This document shows, one piece after another, positions 14,320-22,291 of a DNA stretch of 26,622 nucleotides; the stretch's first letter is position 1; the number at the start of each line of letters is the position of its first letter. The stretch spans positions 1-26,622 of the forward strand of contig CAKTGM010000026.1 of the NCBI GenBank assembly GCA_934561515.1. The letters are read 5' to 3'. Source of the stretch: an uncultured Oscillospiraceae bacterium. GTDB lineage: Bacteria > Bacillota > Clostridia > Oscillospirales > Oscillospiraceae. The position numbers and the translations under genes are program-made. Under the pieces are notes generated by a model that worked only from the letters and a program-made list of their open reading frames with translations, was not told the DNA's origin and searched no databases.

Positions 14320-15945
14320 TTAGCCGTAGGCGCGGACGAAGGCGGTGCTGCCGCCCTCGGGAGCGTCGAAGAGATTCACGCCCGAGATGGGGAAAATGGT
14401 CAGCGAATCGTTCCGGATGTCGCGGCAGTCGAGGACGAACGTGCCGCTGCGCACGTCGTTGTCGCTGTTGTAGAGGTTGAATCGGTAGACCATGCCGCGC
14501 TCCGTCATGCCGAGGTAGGTGCAGTAGCCGCCGTAGTCAATGGACAGATCCTCCATATCCTCCACGAGATCCTCGATGCTCGTAAAGCCGTTTTCGCTGA
14601 AGGAGAGAAAGTAGCTGCTCGTATAGCTGCCGCCGCCGTCCGTGCTGTGGCGGACCTGCGTATACCACTCGCCGGCGAGGGAGAGGGGCATGGCGTTCGT
14701 CATCGGCGTGATGCGCCCGGCAAGATCATAGCGCTCGCCGTTCTTATCCACGGCGTAGACGGTCTGATAGCCCTCTTCGTATCCGCCCTCGCGCTCGCCG
14801 TTTTCAAAGCCGACAATGTCGTGCAGCCCGTAGAGCGGGCCGCCGGAGCAGAGAAGGCCGCTTTCAAAGCCGCCGAAAATGTCCGCATACTCCACCGTGC
14901 CGCCCCTGGTGAGCAGGAAGACATAGGGGGACATCCCGTTGCCGAAGGTGCCGACGAAAATGTCCTGATACTCCCCGTAGCAGGCGGCGATGGGATAGTC
15001 GGTGTTGTAGGAAAAACCTACGTAGGAGCGGGATGCTTCGCTGTCGAACATACCGTCCTCGTGCCGCGTGAAGCGGACCGCCGCGCCGTCATCGCTCAGG
15101 CGCGCCGTCACGTAGGCGAACTCAGCCTGCGGCGCGCGGCCGCCTGCCATCCTTCCTCCGCTGGGCTGCACGCGCAGCGCCTCATAGTACCATCCCGCGC
15201 CTGCCGGGGAGGCGATGGGCTGGAAGGCGGTGAAGCTTCCGTCGCCGTTGGGGAAGAACAGCGCGTCATCCAGCGAGAGGTTTCCCTCTGCGATCGTCTC
15301 CGCGCGGAGCACGTTCAGCTCGATGCATAGGGAACCGAAGTCCTCGTCGGACGCGGAAGTCCCCGGCATACCGACGGGCGCGAGGACAGCATCGAACCTC
15401 TGCGCCGCCGCGCGTCGCAGGGCAGAGAGAAAGTCTCCCTCGCTGACGGCGAAGCGCTCGAGCACCTGCGCGTTCGTCAGCTGCCTGCCGTCTGCAAAGT
15501 CATAGTGATAGACCTGATAGCTGACCATGTCGCTCGCCCAGTGCACGGCCTTCATGGAAAGGCTCAGAAGGCTGCCGTTCCAGTGGCTCTGCCACGAAAT
15601 GTCCGTGTAGTAGGTCTCGGGATAGCCTGCGGCGGCAAGAGAGTCGAGCGTGGCCTGCACGCCGCTGCCAAAGCGAGCCATGATCTCTTCGTTGATGGCC
15701 TCCGCGTCCGCCGTGTCGTCCTCAAGCTGCGGGATATGGTAGGCGTAGACCCACTCCTGATCGAATTCATCGGTGAAGGCGCCTTCCTCGCTGAATGCCT
15801 CGGTGATGAGACTGTCGTTGTAGCGCCCGTCCGAGGCGGACTTGGGCGTGGATGCGCCCTCTTTGCCGCAGGCTGTGAAGAGAGCGCAGAGAACAAGGCA
15901 AAGGAGCGCGCCCAGCGCCCGAAAGAGAATGCGGTGCTGCTTCAT
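14320..15945 (-). CDS. Lipoprotein of unknown function
   Basis: 541 residues. The start MKQHRILFRALGALL leads into a hydrophobic signal and lipobox LFTAC with C26 as the lipidated cysteine, so the protein should be anchored outside the membrane. ATG 15945 follows AAGGAGG; the frame remains open further but without a ribosome site. Residues about 60-200 (YHYDFADGRQLTNAQVLERF, plus a preceding SLSMKAVHWASDMVSYQ) recall the DUF3298/RsiV-like extracytoplasmic fold, a weak resemblance. The second half is rich in Gly, Tyr and Asp with no recognised domain. It follows iadA by 76 bases on the same strand and probably shares its transcript; a hairpin GCCGGA/TCCGGC lies between them. Confidence 0.75.
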   Translation of the reverse strand: MKQHRILFRALGALLCLVLCALFTACGKEGASTPKSASDGRYNDSLITEAFSEEGAFTDEFDQEWVYAYHIPQLEDDTADAEAINEEIMARFGSGVQATLDSLAAAGYPETYYTDISWQSHWNGSLLSLSMKAVHWASDMVSYQVYHYDFADGRQLTNAQVLERFAVSEGDFLSALRRAAAQRFDAVLAPVGMPGTSASDEDFGSLCIELNVLRAETIAEGNLSLDDALFFPNGDGSFTAFQPIASPAGAGWYYEALRVQPSGGRMAGGRAPQAEFAYVTARLSDDGAAVRFTRHEDGMFDSEASRSYVGFSYNTDYPIAACYGEYQDIFVGTFGNGMSPYVFLLTRGGTVEYADIFGGFESGLLCSGGPLYGLHDIVGFENGEREGGYEEGYQTVYAVDKNGERYDLAGRITPMTNAMPLSLAGEWYTQVRHSTDGGGSYTSSYFLSFSENGFTSIEDLVEDMEDLSIDYGGYCTYLGMTERGMVYRFNLYNSDNDVRSGTFVLDCRDIRNDSLTIFPISGVNLFDAPEGGSTAFVRAYG

Positions 15946-16021
15946 GTCTTTCCTCCTTGTCTGTGGTGCGTGGTGGATGGCGGTGATGCCGGAAAGTCCG
16001 GCCGATGATTGCTTTTTTCGC

Positions 16022-17149
16022 TCAGCGGGAGAATTTGGGGAGGAAGGTGAGCTCTCCCATATGAAGAAGCTCCCGGCCGCGCGCAAAGACGGACTGGATG
16101 TTGAGCTTCTCGTCCAGCAGCAGGATGTCCGCGTCCGCGCCCTCGCGGAGCGCACCCTTCTGCGGCAGCGTCAGCGCGGCGGCGGCGTTGCAGGTGCAGG
16201 GGCGGATCGCCTGCTCAAGCGGCAGTCCCCGCGCCGTCAGCGCGCGCACCGTTTCGTGCAGATTCGTGCAGCTGGCGGCGCTGATGCCGATCATCTCCTT
16301 TTTTTCGTTCCAGAGCGGCACGGAGCCGTTCGCATCGGTGCTGAAGGTCACGTGCTCCTTCGGGCAGTGCTCCAGCGCCCAGAGCATCTGCTCGGCTGAC
16401 TTGTCCGGGTCCGGCAGCGTTGTAAAATCGACCCAGCCGCCCATCGCCGCGAAGCGCCTTGCGTCCTCCCGCTGGTTTCCAAGGTGCGTGGGGTGGAAGA
16501 CCGCAGGGGGAAGGTCGCTCTGCTCGAGCGCGTGGAAGATGGGGGAGAGCCCCGTCTTCCCGCTGCCGACGTGCAGATGCACGAACGCGCTGCGGCCCTT
16601 CAAAATACCGGCCTGCCAGGTGTCTGCTGCAAGGCGGATCAGCTCTTCATCGCGCAGGCAGGGCGAGCGGTGGTCGGAGATGGCGATCTTCACGCCGATG
16701 CAGCCGGGCAGCAGGAGGATGTCCCGCTTGACGCTGCCGGTGGCAGTCGGTGAAGGGTAGTCGTAGGAGCCCGTCAGGAAGCGTGCGGTGAGCCCCTCTT
16801 CCTCGAGCGCCATCGCCTTGGCGCAGAGACTCTCCACGCTGCGCACCGTGCCGTCCGTCCCGAGAAGGCCGACGACCGTCGTCACGCCCGCGCGCACCAG
16901 CGCCTCTGCGCGCAGCGGCGCGACCGCGTTGGAAAAGCCGCCCTCTCCGCCGCCGCCCGTGATGTGCACATGGCGGTCCACATAGCCCGGCAGGGCGTAC
17001 ATCCCCTGTCCGTCCGTCACCTCGAGACCGGGGATCGTCAGCGTGAGCTGATCGTCCAGCAGGGCGATGGACGGCCCTGCGATCAGGATCTGTGTATCGC
17101 GCCACGCGCCCGAGCGGTACGTTTTGACGTTTTTGAGTAAATGAAACAC
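16022..17149 (-). CDS. iadA: Isoaspartyl dipeptidase (beta-aspartyl-peptidase)
   Basis: 375 residues, close to the 390 of E. coli IadA. It hydrolyses beta-linked Asp dipeptides that arise from damaged proteins. The amidohydrolase metal site is intact: HVHITGGGGEGG (H60, H62), GVKIAISDH (K154, candidate carbamylated bridging lysine), HLHVGSG (H191/H193), FHPTHLGNQ (H219/H222) and STDANGS (D272). The start codon is GTG at 17149 behind AGAGGA with a 6-base spacer; no ATG fits. It is driven by a TTGTAA-N17-TATAAT promoter and is probably cotranscribed with the lipoprotein gene that follows. Confidence 0.92.
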   Translation of the reverse strand: MFHLLKNVKTYRSGAWRDTQILIAGPSIALLDDQLTLTIPGLEVTDGQGMYALPGYVDRHVHITGGGGEGGFSNAVAPLRAEALVRAGVTTVVGLLGTDGTVRSVESLCAKAMALEEEGLTARFLTGSYDYPSPTATGSVKRDILLLPGCIGVKIAISDHRSPCLRDEELIRLAADTWQAGILKGRSAFVHLHVGSGKTGLSPIFHALEQSDLPPAVFHPTHLGNQREDARRFAAMGGWVDFTTLPDPDKSAEQMLWALEHCPKEHVTFSTDANGSVPLWNEKKEMIGISAASCTNLHETVRALTARGLPLEQAIRPCTCNAAAALTLPQKGALREGADADILLLDEKLNIQSVFARGRELLHMGELTFLPKFSR

Positions 17150-17192
17150 AGCCGTTCCTCTTTTCTCGTTTTTATTCCGGATATGTATTCTT

Positions 17193-17221
17193 ATTATACC
17201 GATTTGTTCACGCTTTTACAA
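17193..17221 (-). promoter_or_regulatory. Promoter of iadA
   Basis: Minus strand TTGTAA (17216-17221), 17 bases, TATAAT (17193-17198). Transcription would start near 17186, with a leader of about 37 bases to GTG 17149. Confidence 0.75.
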
Positions 17222-17229
17222 GGCCTATC

Positions 17230-17459
17230 GGCAGGGCACGGCCAAGCCGCCCCTGCCTTTGCGGGGGAAAGCTGCGCCGCGCCGTCCCGGCGACCTTGCC
17301 GCCTGCTGCGCGGCGAGCATTTGAGCTGGGGTGCAATTTGTACCCCGGTTGGCCGACAACTGCGGATCGCGGGCGCGCTGTCATCCTTCCGTTCCGCGCG
17401 GACAAAATAAGCGAATTTTCCTCTTTGAGAGCTGCATTTTGGCGGCTCTCAATTTTTTT
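17230..17459 (+). terminator. GC-rich structured stretch ending in an intrinsic terminator (plus strand)
   Basis: No gene is seen at 17150-17577. Hairpins occur at 17230-17257 (GGCAGGG/CCCTGCC) and 17328-17346 (GGGGTGCA/TGTACCCC). The stretch closes with TTGAGAGC/GCTCTCAA (17425-17432 with 17445-17452) followed by seven T. The terminator is clear, but no gene or good plus-strand promoter lies upstream to explain it. It may end an unannotated RNA or be part of a leader for the lipoprotein gene at 17578. Confidence 0.6.
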
Positions 17460-17493
17460 GAAAAATTTTGCGTTTTGGGTGAGAGTTTTTCGA

Positions 17494-17520
17494 TTTTTGT
17501 ACCATTCTATGGAACAAAAA
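17494..17520. promoter_or_regulatory. 27-bp dyad upstream of the AT-rich lipoprotein gene
   Basis: TTTTTGTACCAT, a 3-base centre, then ATGGAACAAAAA form an imperfect dyad (one mismatch per arm) ending 57 bases before the start codon. It could be a repressor site or an RNA hairpin. No convincing -35/-10 pair was found for the gene. Confidence 0.4.
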
Positions 17521-17577
17521 CACGGAAATATCGTCTAAATACTTAAAAGCTATCAATAAACGGAAAGAAGGTGTCCC

Positions 17578-18675
17578 ATGAAAAAAGGTGGTATTCTCAT
17601 TGCTGTAGTTCTGCTCTTGTTCGTCATGGCAGGATGCAGCAATCCGACCGACCCTGTTGAATTGAGTGTGTCCGACCTGAATGATATTCTTGATACTTTA
17701 GACTTGACCGCCGCAAGCCTGACCTACCATAATGACACAGAGGAAATGTATCCCGCCGGTGCCGCAATTCGCGCTGAAAGCTACATTGAAAAACTGAAAA
17801 GCTTTACATGGAAAGAGTACACGCCTGCATCCGAATTGAATGAAAACGATGCCTATTTCTACCGGTTAACTGATTCCAATGTAACGATTACAGCATTTTC
17901 CGAAAGGTATGATGGTGCTCGTCCGCTCCATTTGATTACCGCCGATGGCGAAGGCTGGTTTATTTTGCCATTCATTCAAGATGAAGAAAACGAATCGACT
18001 GTGCAGGTAAGTTCGATGATTTTAGACGTTTTCTCGTCTTGGCACAATGAATCAAAGACCGCGTTGCTCTGCGGCGGAACAGGAACCCCTCTTACGGCAG
18101 AAGAATTGGAGTATTTCCAGCAGTACACCGAGTCCACACGGACGGGGTATGTTGCGGAACATGGCGGATACTATTATACTGCTTCTACAGAGATCAGCTG
18201 CTTCTTTACCTCCTTCTATGACGATGTGCGGGAACTGAACTTTGAGGAATTCATGCGTTACTTCCCCGGCGACAGAGACAACCCCGCTCAAGCAACGGAT
18301 TTGGAATTCGAGGCATTGAAGCATGTGAAGGGCTGGCCGTTTACAGAGGTGGAAAGCCTCGACAAAATGCCTGTTCCCATCCATAAGTATCCCCGCGGCA
18401 GAGTAGACGAAGTGCTGACGAAGTATGCGGGCATCACCACGGCGGAGCTTGATACAACAGGAGTTGTCTATTTAGCAGCGTATGATGCGTTCTATAATGA
18501 AACCTCCGACTTTGGCCCCGGGTGCTTTATTCCCTGTTACGGAGAAAAAAGGGAGGACACTGTTGCGCTCTGGGAGGCTCCTTCTGGAGAAAACGTGACC
18601 GCTGATATGCTGGTATTGCAAAAAAATGGCGGGAATTGGATTATCCTCTCCCACCAACGCGCTGCTATCTCATAA
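17578..18675 (+). CDS. Lipoprotein of unknown function, AT-richer than its neighbours
   Basis: 365 residues. MKKGGILIAVVLLLFVMAGC gives a classical signal and lipobox (VMAGC, C20), so it is predicted to be membrane-anchored and outside the cell. ATG 17578 follows GAAAGAAGG. The mature part is acidic (for example LSVSDLNDILDTLDLTAASL near 30-49) and rich in Tyr and Phe; no domain is recognised. Its codon use is visibly more A/T-rich than every flanking gene, which suggests recent acquisition. It stands alone between a terminator at 17459 and a long hairpin at 18690. Confidence 0.75.
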   Translation: MKKGGILIAVVLLLFVMAGCSNPTDPVELSVSDLNDILDTLDLTAASLTYHNDTEEMYPAGAAIRAESYIEKLKSFTWKEYTPASELNENDAYFYRLTDSNVTITAFSERYDGARPLHLITADGEGWFILPFIQDEENESTVQVSSMILDVFSSWHNESKTALLCGGTGTPLTAEELEYFQQYTESTRTGYVAEHGGYYYTASTEISCFFTSFYDDVRELNFEEFMRYFPGDRDNPAQATDLEFEALKHVKGWPFTEVESLDKMPVPIHKYPRGRVDEVLTKYAGITTAELDTTGVVYLAAYDAFYNETSDFGPGCFIPCYGEKREDTVALWEAPSGENVTADMLVLQKNGGNWIILSHQRAAIS

Positions 18676-18689
18676 AATCTTCTTATACC

Positions 18690-18751
18690 AAAATGCCCCC
18701 TATATGGCGAGCAGTGTTTTGTTTCACTGTTCGCTATACAGGGGGCATTTT
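18690..18751. terminator. Long hairpin after the AT-rich lipoprotein gene
   Basis: A 62-base inverted repeat: AAAATGCCCCCT pairs with AGGGGGCATTTT, and the inner GGCGAGCAGTG pairs with CACTGTTCGCT through two G-U pairs, around a T-rich loop. A-tracts and T-tracts flank the stem, so it can work as a terminator in both directions. Confidence 0.75.
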
Positions 18752-18781
18752 ACCCGAAGGTCAGGTTTTTTTCGCGGCAAG

Positions 18782-18811
18782 GGGAGACGCGGTGGCTTTC
18801 CCGCGTCTCCC
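18782..18811 (-). terminator. Terminator of the feo operon
   Basis: GGGAGACGCGG/CCGCGTCTCCC, a perfect 11-bp stem, lies just after the last gene of the operon. On the minus strand it is followed by CTTGCCGCG and then A-rich sequence, so the T-tract is poor. The long hairpin at 18690-18751 stands behind it as a second stop. Confidence 0.55.
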
Positions 18812-18819
18812 GCCGCCTT

Positions 18820-18996
18820 TTATTGCTGCTTACTGTGGCACCGGCCATGCATGGCGCAGTGCGCGCAGTTACAGCCGCAGGAGCTTCTTCCCTTCTTTTT
18901 CTGCCGGATGAGGTAGATAGAGATAGCAATGATTATGGCAAGAAGAACGGCAGAGACGATGATCGTCGACAGGTTTGCGGAAACCCAGTGCAGCAT
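18820..18996 (-). CDS. FeoB-associated Cys-rich membrane protein
   Basis: 58 residues. One TM helix (about 9-31, IIVSAVLLAIIIAISIYLI) is followed by a basic stretch RQKKKG and a cysteine/histidine cluster CGCNCAHCAMHGRCH. This is the pattern of the small proteins encoded after feoB in many Firmicutes (PF12669). The cluster probably handles iron at the transporter, which is an inference. ATG 18996 is chosen because AAAGGAG stands 8 bases upstream; it starts 44 bases after the feoB stop. Confidence 0.88.
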   Translation of the reverse strand: MLHWVSANLSTIIVSAVLLAIIIAISIYLIRQKKKGRSSCGCNCAHCAMHGRCHSKQQ

Positions 18997-19040
18997 GGAA
19001 ATCACTCCTTTTGGAAAAGTATCAATGTAGGTTACGCGCC

Positions 19041-21533
19041 TCAACGCTTGACGCTCAGCCTGCCGGCCTCCTTATAGGGACGGAAGAGCAGGTAGAGCAT
19101 GAGCACGAGCACCGCGGCGGCAGCGATCAGACCGATCACATTTACCTCACCGGTGACGGCGCTGCCGAACTGGTTGACCATCAGCGCGATGAGATAGGCA
19201 AAGCCGCACTGGTAGCCGATGGCGAACCACGTCCACTTCGAGTTGTTCATCTCGCGCTTGATCGCGCCGATGGCGGCAAAGCACGGGGCGCACAGGAGGT
19301 TAAAGACGAGGAAGGAGTAGCCCGTGATGCCGGTGAAGTGCATGGCAAGGTTCTGATACACCGTGCCCTCGCCGCCGCCATAGAGGATGCCGAGCGTGCC
19401 GACGATGTTTTCCTTGGCGACAAGGCCTGTGATGGAGGCGACCGTCGCCTGCCAGTTGCCCCAGCCGAGCGGGACGAAGAGCCATGCGATGAGATTGCCG
19501 ATGCGGGCCAAAATGGAGGCGTCGATCTGCTCCTCAGAGAGCATCTGGAACGTGCCGTCGACCCAGCCGAAGTAGGTGGTGAACCAGACGAAGATGGTCG
19601 AGAGCAGGATGATCGTACCGGCCTTCTTAATGAAGCTCCAGCCGCGCTCCCACATCGAGCGAAGCACGTTTCCGAGCGTCGGCCAGTGGTAGGCGGGCAG
19701 CTCCATGACGAAGGGCGCGGGGTCGCCGGAGAACATTCTGGTCTTTTTGAGCATGATGCCCGAGAGGATGATGGCGGCCATGCCGATAAAGTAGGCAGAG
19801 GTGGAGACCCATGCGCTGCCGCCGAAGAGCGCGCCCGCGATCATGCCGATGAACGGGACCTTTGCCCCACAGGGGATGAACGTGGTGGTCATGATGGTCA
19901 TGCGGCGGTCGCGCTCATTTTCAATGGTGCGGGAGGCCATGACGCCCGGCACGCCGCAGCCCACGCCGATGAGCATCGGGATGAAGGACTTACCGGAGAG
20001 GCCGAACTTGCGGAAGATGCGGTCGAGCACGAAGGCGATACGCGCCATGTAGCCGCAGGCCTCGAGGAAGGCGAGCATCAGGAACAGCACGAGCATCTGC
20101 GGCACGAAGCCGAGCACCGCGCCGACGCCGGCAACGATACCGTCGAGGATCAAACCGTTGAGCCATTCCGCCGTACCGGCGGACTCGAGCGCGTTGCCGA
20201 TGAGCACCGGCACGCCGGGCACCCATACGCCGTAGTCGGCGGGGTCGGGCGCGTCAAAGCCCTTTTCTTCAAAGTAGCGGACGGCATCCACATAGGTCAT
20301 CTGGACAACGTCGTCCATCTTGTCCGCGCCCTCGGGCAGCGTATCATAGTAGGCGGTCTTCTCGTTGATGGCGAGGGTCTCCTCGTCCTCCACTTCGACC
20401 GTGGCGGTGTCCTCGGCGGGGGAGAACGCCTTGAGCGCTGCAAGCGCAGCGTCGGCGTCAAAATCCTCATCCTCCGTGTCGAGACCCGCGAATGCGTCGG
20501 CGGCCTCGGCCGCGGCGGTGTATTCGTCGCTCGCCTCTCCATAGGCGGCGGAGCCGATGCCGAGGAAGTGCCAGCCGTCGCCGAACACGCCGTCGTTCGC
20601 CCAGTCGGTCGCGCTCGCGCCGACGGCGACCATCGCGATGTAGTAAACGAGGAACATCACGAGAGCGAAGATCGGAAGGCCGAGATAGCGATTCGTCACG
20701 ACCCGGTCGATCCGGTCGGAGACGGACAGCCCGCCCTTGTTCTTCTTTTTGTAGCAGCCCTTGATGAGCTGGGCGATATAAACGTAGCGCTCGTTCGTGA
20801 TGATGCTCTCGGCGTCGTCGTCAAGCTCCGCTTCGGCGGCCTTGATGTCCGTCTCGATGTGCTCCATCGTTTCGGTGGGAATCCTCAGCTGTTCGAGCAC
20901 CTTGTCGTCGCGCTCGAAGATCTTGATGGCGTACCAGCGCTGCTGCTCTTCGGGGAGGCCGTGTACTGCCGCCTCCTCGATGTGGGCGATGGCGTGCTCG
21001 ACAGGGCCGGAGAAGGTGTGCATCGGCACGGTCTTCGTGACCTTTGCCGCGCGGACGGCGGCCTCGGCCGCCTCCATCACGCCCTCGCCCTTGAGCGCGG
21101 AGATCTCGACGATCTCGCAGCCAAGCTCGCGGGAAAGCTCGCTGACGTTGATCTCATCGCCGTTTTTGCGGACGATGTCCATCATGTTGACGGCAACGAC
21201 CACAGGGATGCCAAGCTCAGTGAGCTGGGTGGTGAGATAGAGGTTTCGCTCAAGGTTCGTGCCGTCGATGATGTTCAGAATGGCGTCGGGCCGCTCGCCG
21301 ATCAGGTAATTTCTGGCGACGACCTCCTCAAGCGTGTAGGGGGACAGGGAGTAAATGCCGGGCAGGTCCATGATGACCACGTCATCGTGGCGCTTGAGTC
21401 TGCCCTCTTTCTTTTCCACGGTGACGCCGGGCCAGTTGCCGACAAATTGGTTCGAGCCGGTCAGGGCATTGAAAAGCGTCGTCTTGCCGCAGTTGGGGTT
21501 GCCCGCGAGGGCAATTTTGATCTGCTGATCCAT
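19041..21533 (-). CDS. feoB: Ferrous iron transporter FeoB with a large acidic insert
   Basis: 830 residues; family members are usually about 650-780. The N-terminal G domain has GNPNCGKTT (11-19), PGVTVE with T38, DLPG (56-59), NMMD (116-119) and SALKGEG (145-151). The membrane part has the two Gate motifs, including GCGVPGVMASR (525-535) and CAPCFAAIGA (748-757), with the conserved cysteines thought to take part in Fe(II) passage. The first TM (about 286-305) is separated from the second (about 460-490) by an added acidic stretch at about 327-436, rich in Asp, Glu and Ala. It imports Fe(II) across the cytoplasmic membrane. A perfect palindrome GGTTAAATATATTTAACC lies 19 bases before its start. 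Confidence 0.95.
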   Translation of the reverse strand: MDQQIKIALAGNPNCGKTTLFNALTGSNQFVGNWPGVTVEKKEGRLKRHDDVVIMDLPGIYSLSPYTLEEVVARNYLIGERPDAILNIIDGTNLERNLYLTTQLTELGIPVVVAVNMMDIVRKNGDEINVSELSRELGCEIVEISALKGEGVMEAAEAAVRAAKVTKTVPMHTFSGPVEHAIAHIEEAAVHGLPEEQQRWYAIKIFERDDKVLEQLRIPTETMEHIETDIKAAEAELDDDAESIITNERYVYIAQLIKGCYKKKNKGGLSVSDRIDRVVTNRYLGLPIFALVMFLVYYIAMVAVGASATDWANDGVFGDGWHFLGIGSAAYGEASDEYTAAAEAADAFAGLDTEDEDFDADAALAALKAFSPAEDTATVEVEDEETLAINEKTAYYDTLPEGADKMDDVVQMTYVDAVRYFEEKGFDAPDPADYGVWVPGVPVLIGNALESAGTAEWLNGLILDGIVAGVGAVLGFVPQMLVLFLMLAFLEACGYMARIAFVLDRIFRKFGLSGKSFIPMLIGVGCGVPGVMASRTIENERDRRMTIMTTTFIPCGAKVPFIGMIAGALFGGSAWVSTSAYFIGMAAIILSGIMLKKTRMFSGDPAPFVMELPAYHWPTLGNVLRSMWERGWSFIKKAGTIILLSTIFVWFTTYFGWVDGTFQMLSEEQIDASILARIGNLIAWLFVPLGWGNWQATVASITGLVAKENIVGTLGILYGGGEGTVYQNLAMHFTGITGYSFLVFNLLCAPCFAAIGAIKREMNNSKWTWFAIGYQCGFAYLIALMVNQFGSAVTGEVNVIGLIAAAAVLVLMLYLLFRPYKEAGRLSVKR

Positions 21534-21552
21534 CGTTTATCTGCTCCTTTTT

Positions 21553-21570
21553 GGTTAAATATATTTAACC
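21553..21570. promoter_or_regulatory. Operator-like palindrome E between feoA and feoB
   Basis: GGTTAAATATATTTAACC is a perfect 18-bp palindrome just upstream of the feoB ribosome site. Its core fits the GTTARA-N4-TYTAAC dyad also present at the two promoters around 22078-22251. It could be an internal repressor site or an RNA hairpin that tunes feoB translation. Confidence 0.5.
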
Positions 21571-21594
21571 GATATCAAAAAATAAATGCGCCGC

Positions 21595-21816
21595 TCATTC
21601 GACCTCGATCATTTCGGTATCCGCCTTGCGCAGCGAAAGCTCGTAGCCGCGCACGGTGACCTCCATCGGGTCGCCCAGGGGCGCTACCTTGCGCACATAG
21701 ACCTCGGTGCCCTTGGTGATGCCCATATCCATGATGCGGCGCTTGACGGGGCCCTCGCCGTGGAGCTTTTTGACCGTGGCCGTCCCGCCGATTCCGACTT
21801 CACGCAGTGTTTTCAT
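21595..21816 (-). CDS. feoA: FeoA-domain protein (adjacent to feoB)
   Basis: 73 residues, an SH3-like FeoA domain: LREVGIGGTATVKKLHGEG, RRIMDMGITKGTEVYVRKVAPLGDPMEVTVRGYELSLR. FeoA is a cytoplasmic partner needed for full FeoB transport. ATG 21816 follows AAAGGAGAG. It starts 29 bases after the other feoA and ends 61 bases before feoB. Of the two, this one has the canonical GDPxEVxVRGYxLSLR ending, so it is probably the main FeoA. Confidence 0.93.
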   Translation of the reverse strand: MKTLREVGIGGTATVKKLHGEGPVKRRIMDMGITKGTEVYVRKVAPLGDPMEVTVRGYELSLRKADTEMIEVE

Positions 21817-21845
21817 AATCTCTCTCCTTTTATTCGAAAAATTGA

Positions 21846-22058
21846 CTAAATCATGATCTTTCTCGCCATTTCTTCGCTGATGGCGACGCGGCTTTCCTTC
21901 ACCTTCACGATGACATTGCCGCCGAGCGAGGCTACGACGCTCACCGTTGCCCCGGCCACAAAGCCAAGGTCCTCGAGGTGCTTTTTCACCTCGCCGTTCC
22001 CACCGACCCTGCGGATCAGATTCTCCTCGCCGGTATTTGCCAGTGTCAACGGCATCAT
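21846..22058 (-). CDS. Second FeoA-domain protein, first gene of the feo operon
   Basis: 70 residues with a divergent FeoA domain: ANTGEENLIRRVGGNGEVKKHLEDLGFVAGATVSVV, GGNVIVKVKESRVAISEEMARKI. Paired small FeoA proteins before feoB are common in Clostridia. ATG 22058 is preferred over ATG 22064 because the GGAGGG ribosome site directly abuts the latter and would leave no spacing. It opens the operon driven from 22169-22197. Confidence 0.9.
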   Translation of the reverse strand: MMPLTLANTGEENLIRRVGGNGEVKKHLEDLGFVAGATVSVVASLGGNVIVKVKESRVAISEEMARKIMI

Positions 22059-22077
22059 ATGCATCCCTCCGCATTCT

Positions 22078-22185
22078 ATTAGAGTGATCTAACTGTCGGA
22101 TGAAAAAGAAACGGCGCTCGAAGCCGCCTTTCAGTGTTCAGTTAGTGTCATTTAACTTTTCGTCCGCTAGTTTAATCTCTCTAAC
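22078..22185. promoter_or_regulatory. Three operator-like dyads in the feo promoter/leader (sites A, B, C)
   Basis: Site A 22078-22093 (ATTAGAGTGATCTAAC), site B 22141-22156 (GTTAGTGTCATTTAAC) and site C 22170-22185 (complement GTTAGAGAGATTAAAC) share a GTTARA-N4-TYTAAC dyad. C covers the -10 and spacer of the feo promoter, B lies just after the start site, and A lies just before the first feoA ribosome site. The neighbouring DtxR/MntR-type gene makes it the natural candidate to bind them. Between A and B the leader also holds a GC-rich hairpin followed by TTTCTTTTTC. Confidence 0.6.
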
Positions 22186-22197
22186 GCTATTTGTCAA
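22169..22197 (-). promoter_or_regulatory. Promoter of the feo operon
   Basis: Minus strand TTGACA (22192-22197), 17 bases, TAAACT (22169-22174). The start would be near 22162, leaving a leader of about 104 bases to ATG 22058. Confidence 0.75.
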
Positions 22198-22224
22198 GTG
22201 TTTTCCCGGATATTTTTTTGCCGC

Positions 22225-22253
22225 TTGCTTTCTTGGTTCAAGTATGTTAACCT
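22225..22253 (+). promoter_or_regulatory. Promoter of the DtxR/MntR-type gene with operator-like site D
   Basis: TTGCTT (22225-22230), 17 bases, TAACCT (22248-22253). A copy of the dyad, GTTCAAGTATGTTAAC (22236-22251), fills the spacer and touches the -10, suggesting that the regulator controls its own gene. Confidence 0.55.
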
Positions 22254-22291
22254 ATCATCAGAATTGAACGAAGAAGTTGGTGAAAGCGACC

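Noticed and set aside
18975..21659. An 894-codon plus-strand open frame opposite feoB
   Set aside because: It is the antisense shadow of a clear FeoB gene: biased composition, no family features, no ribosome site.
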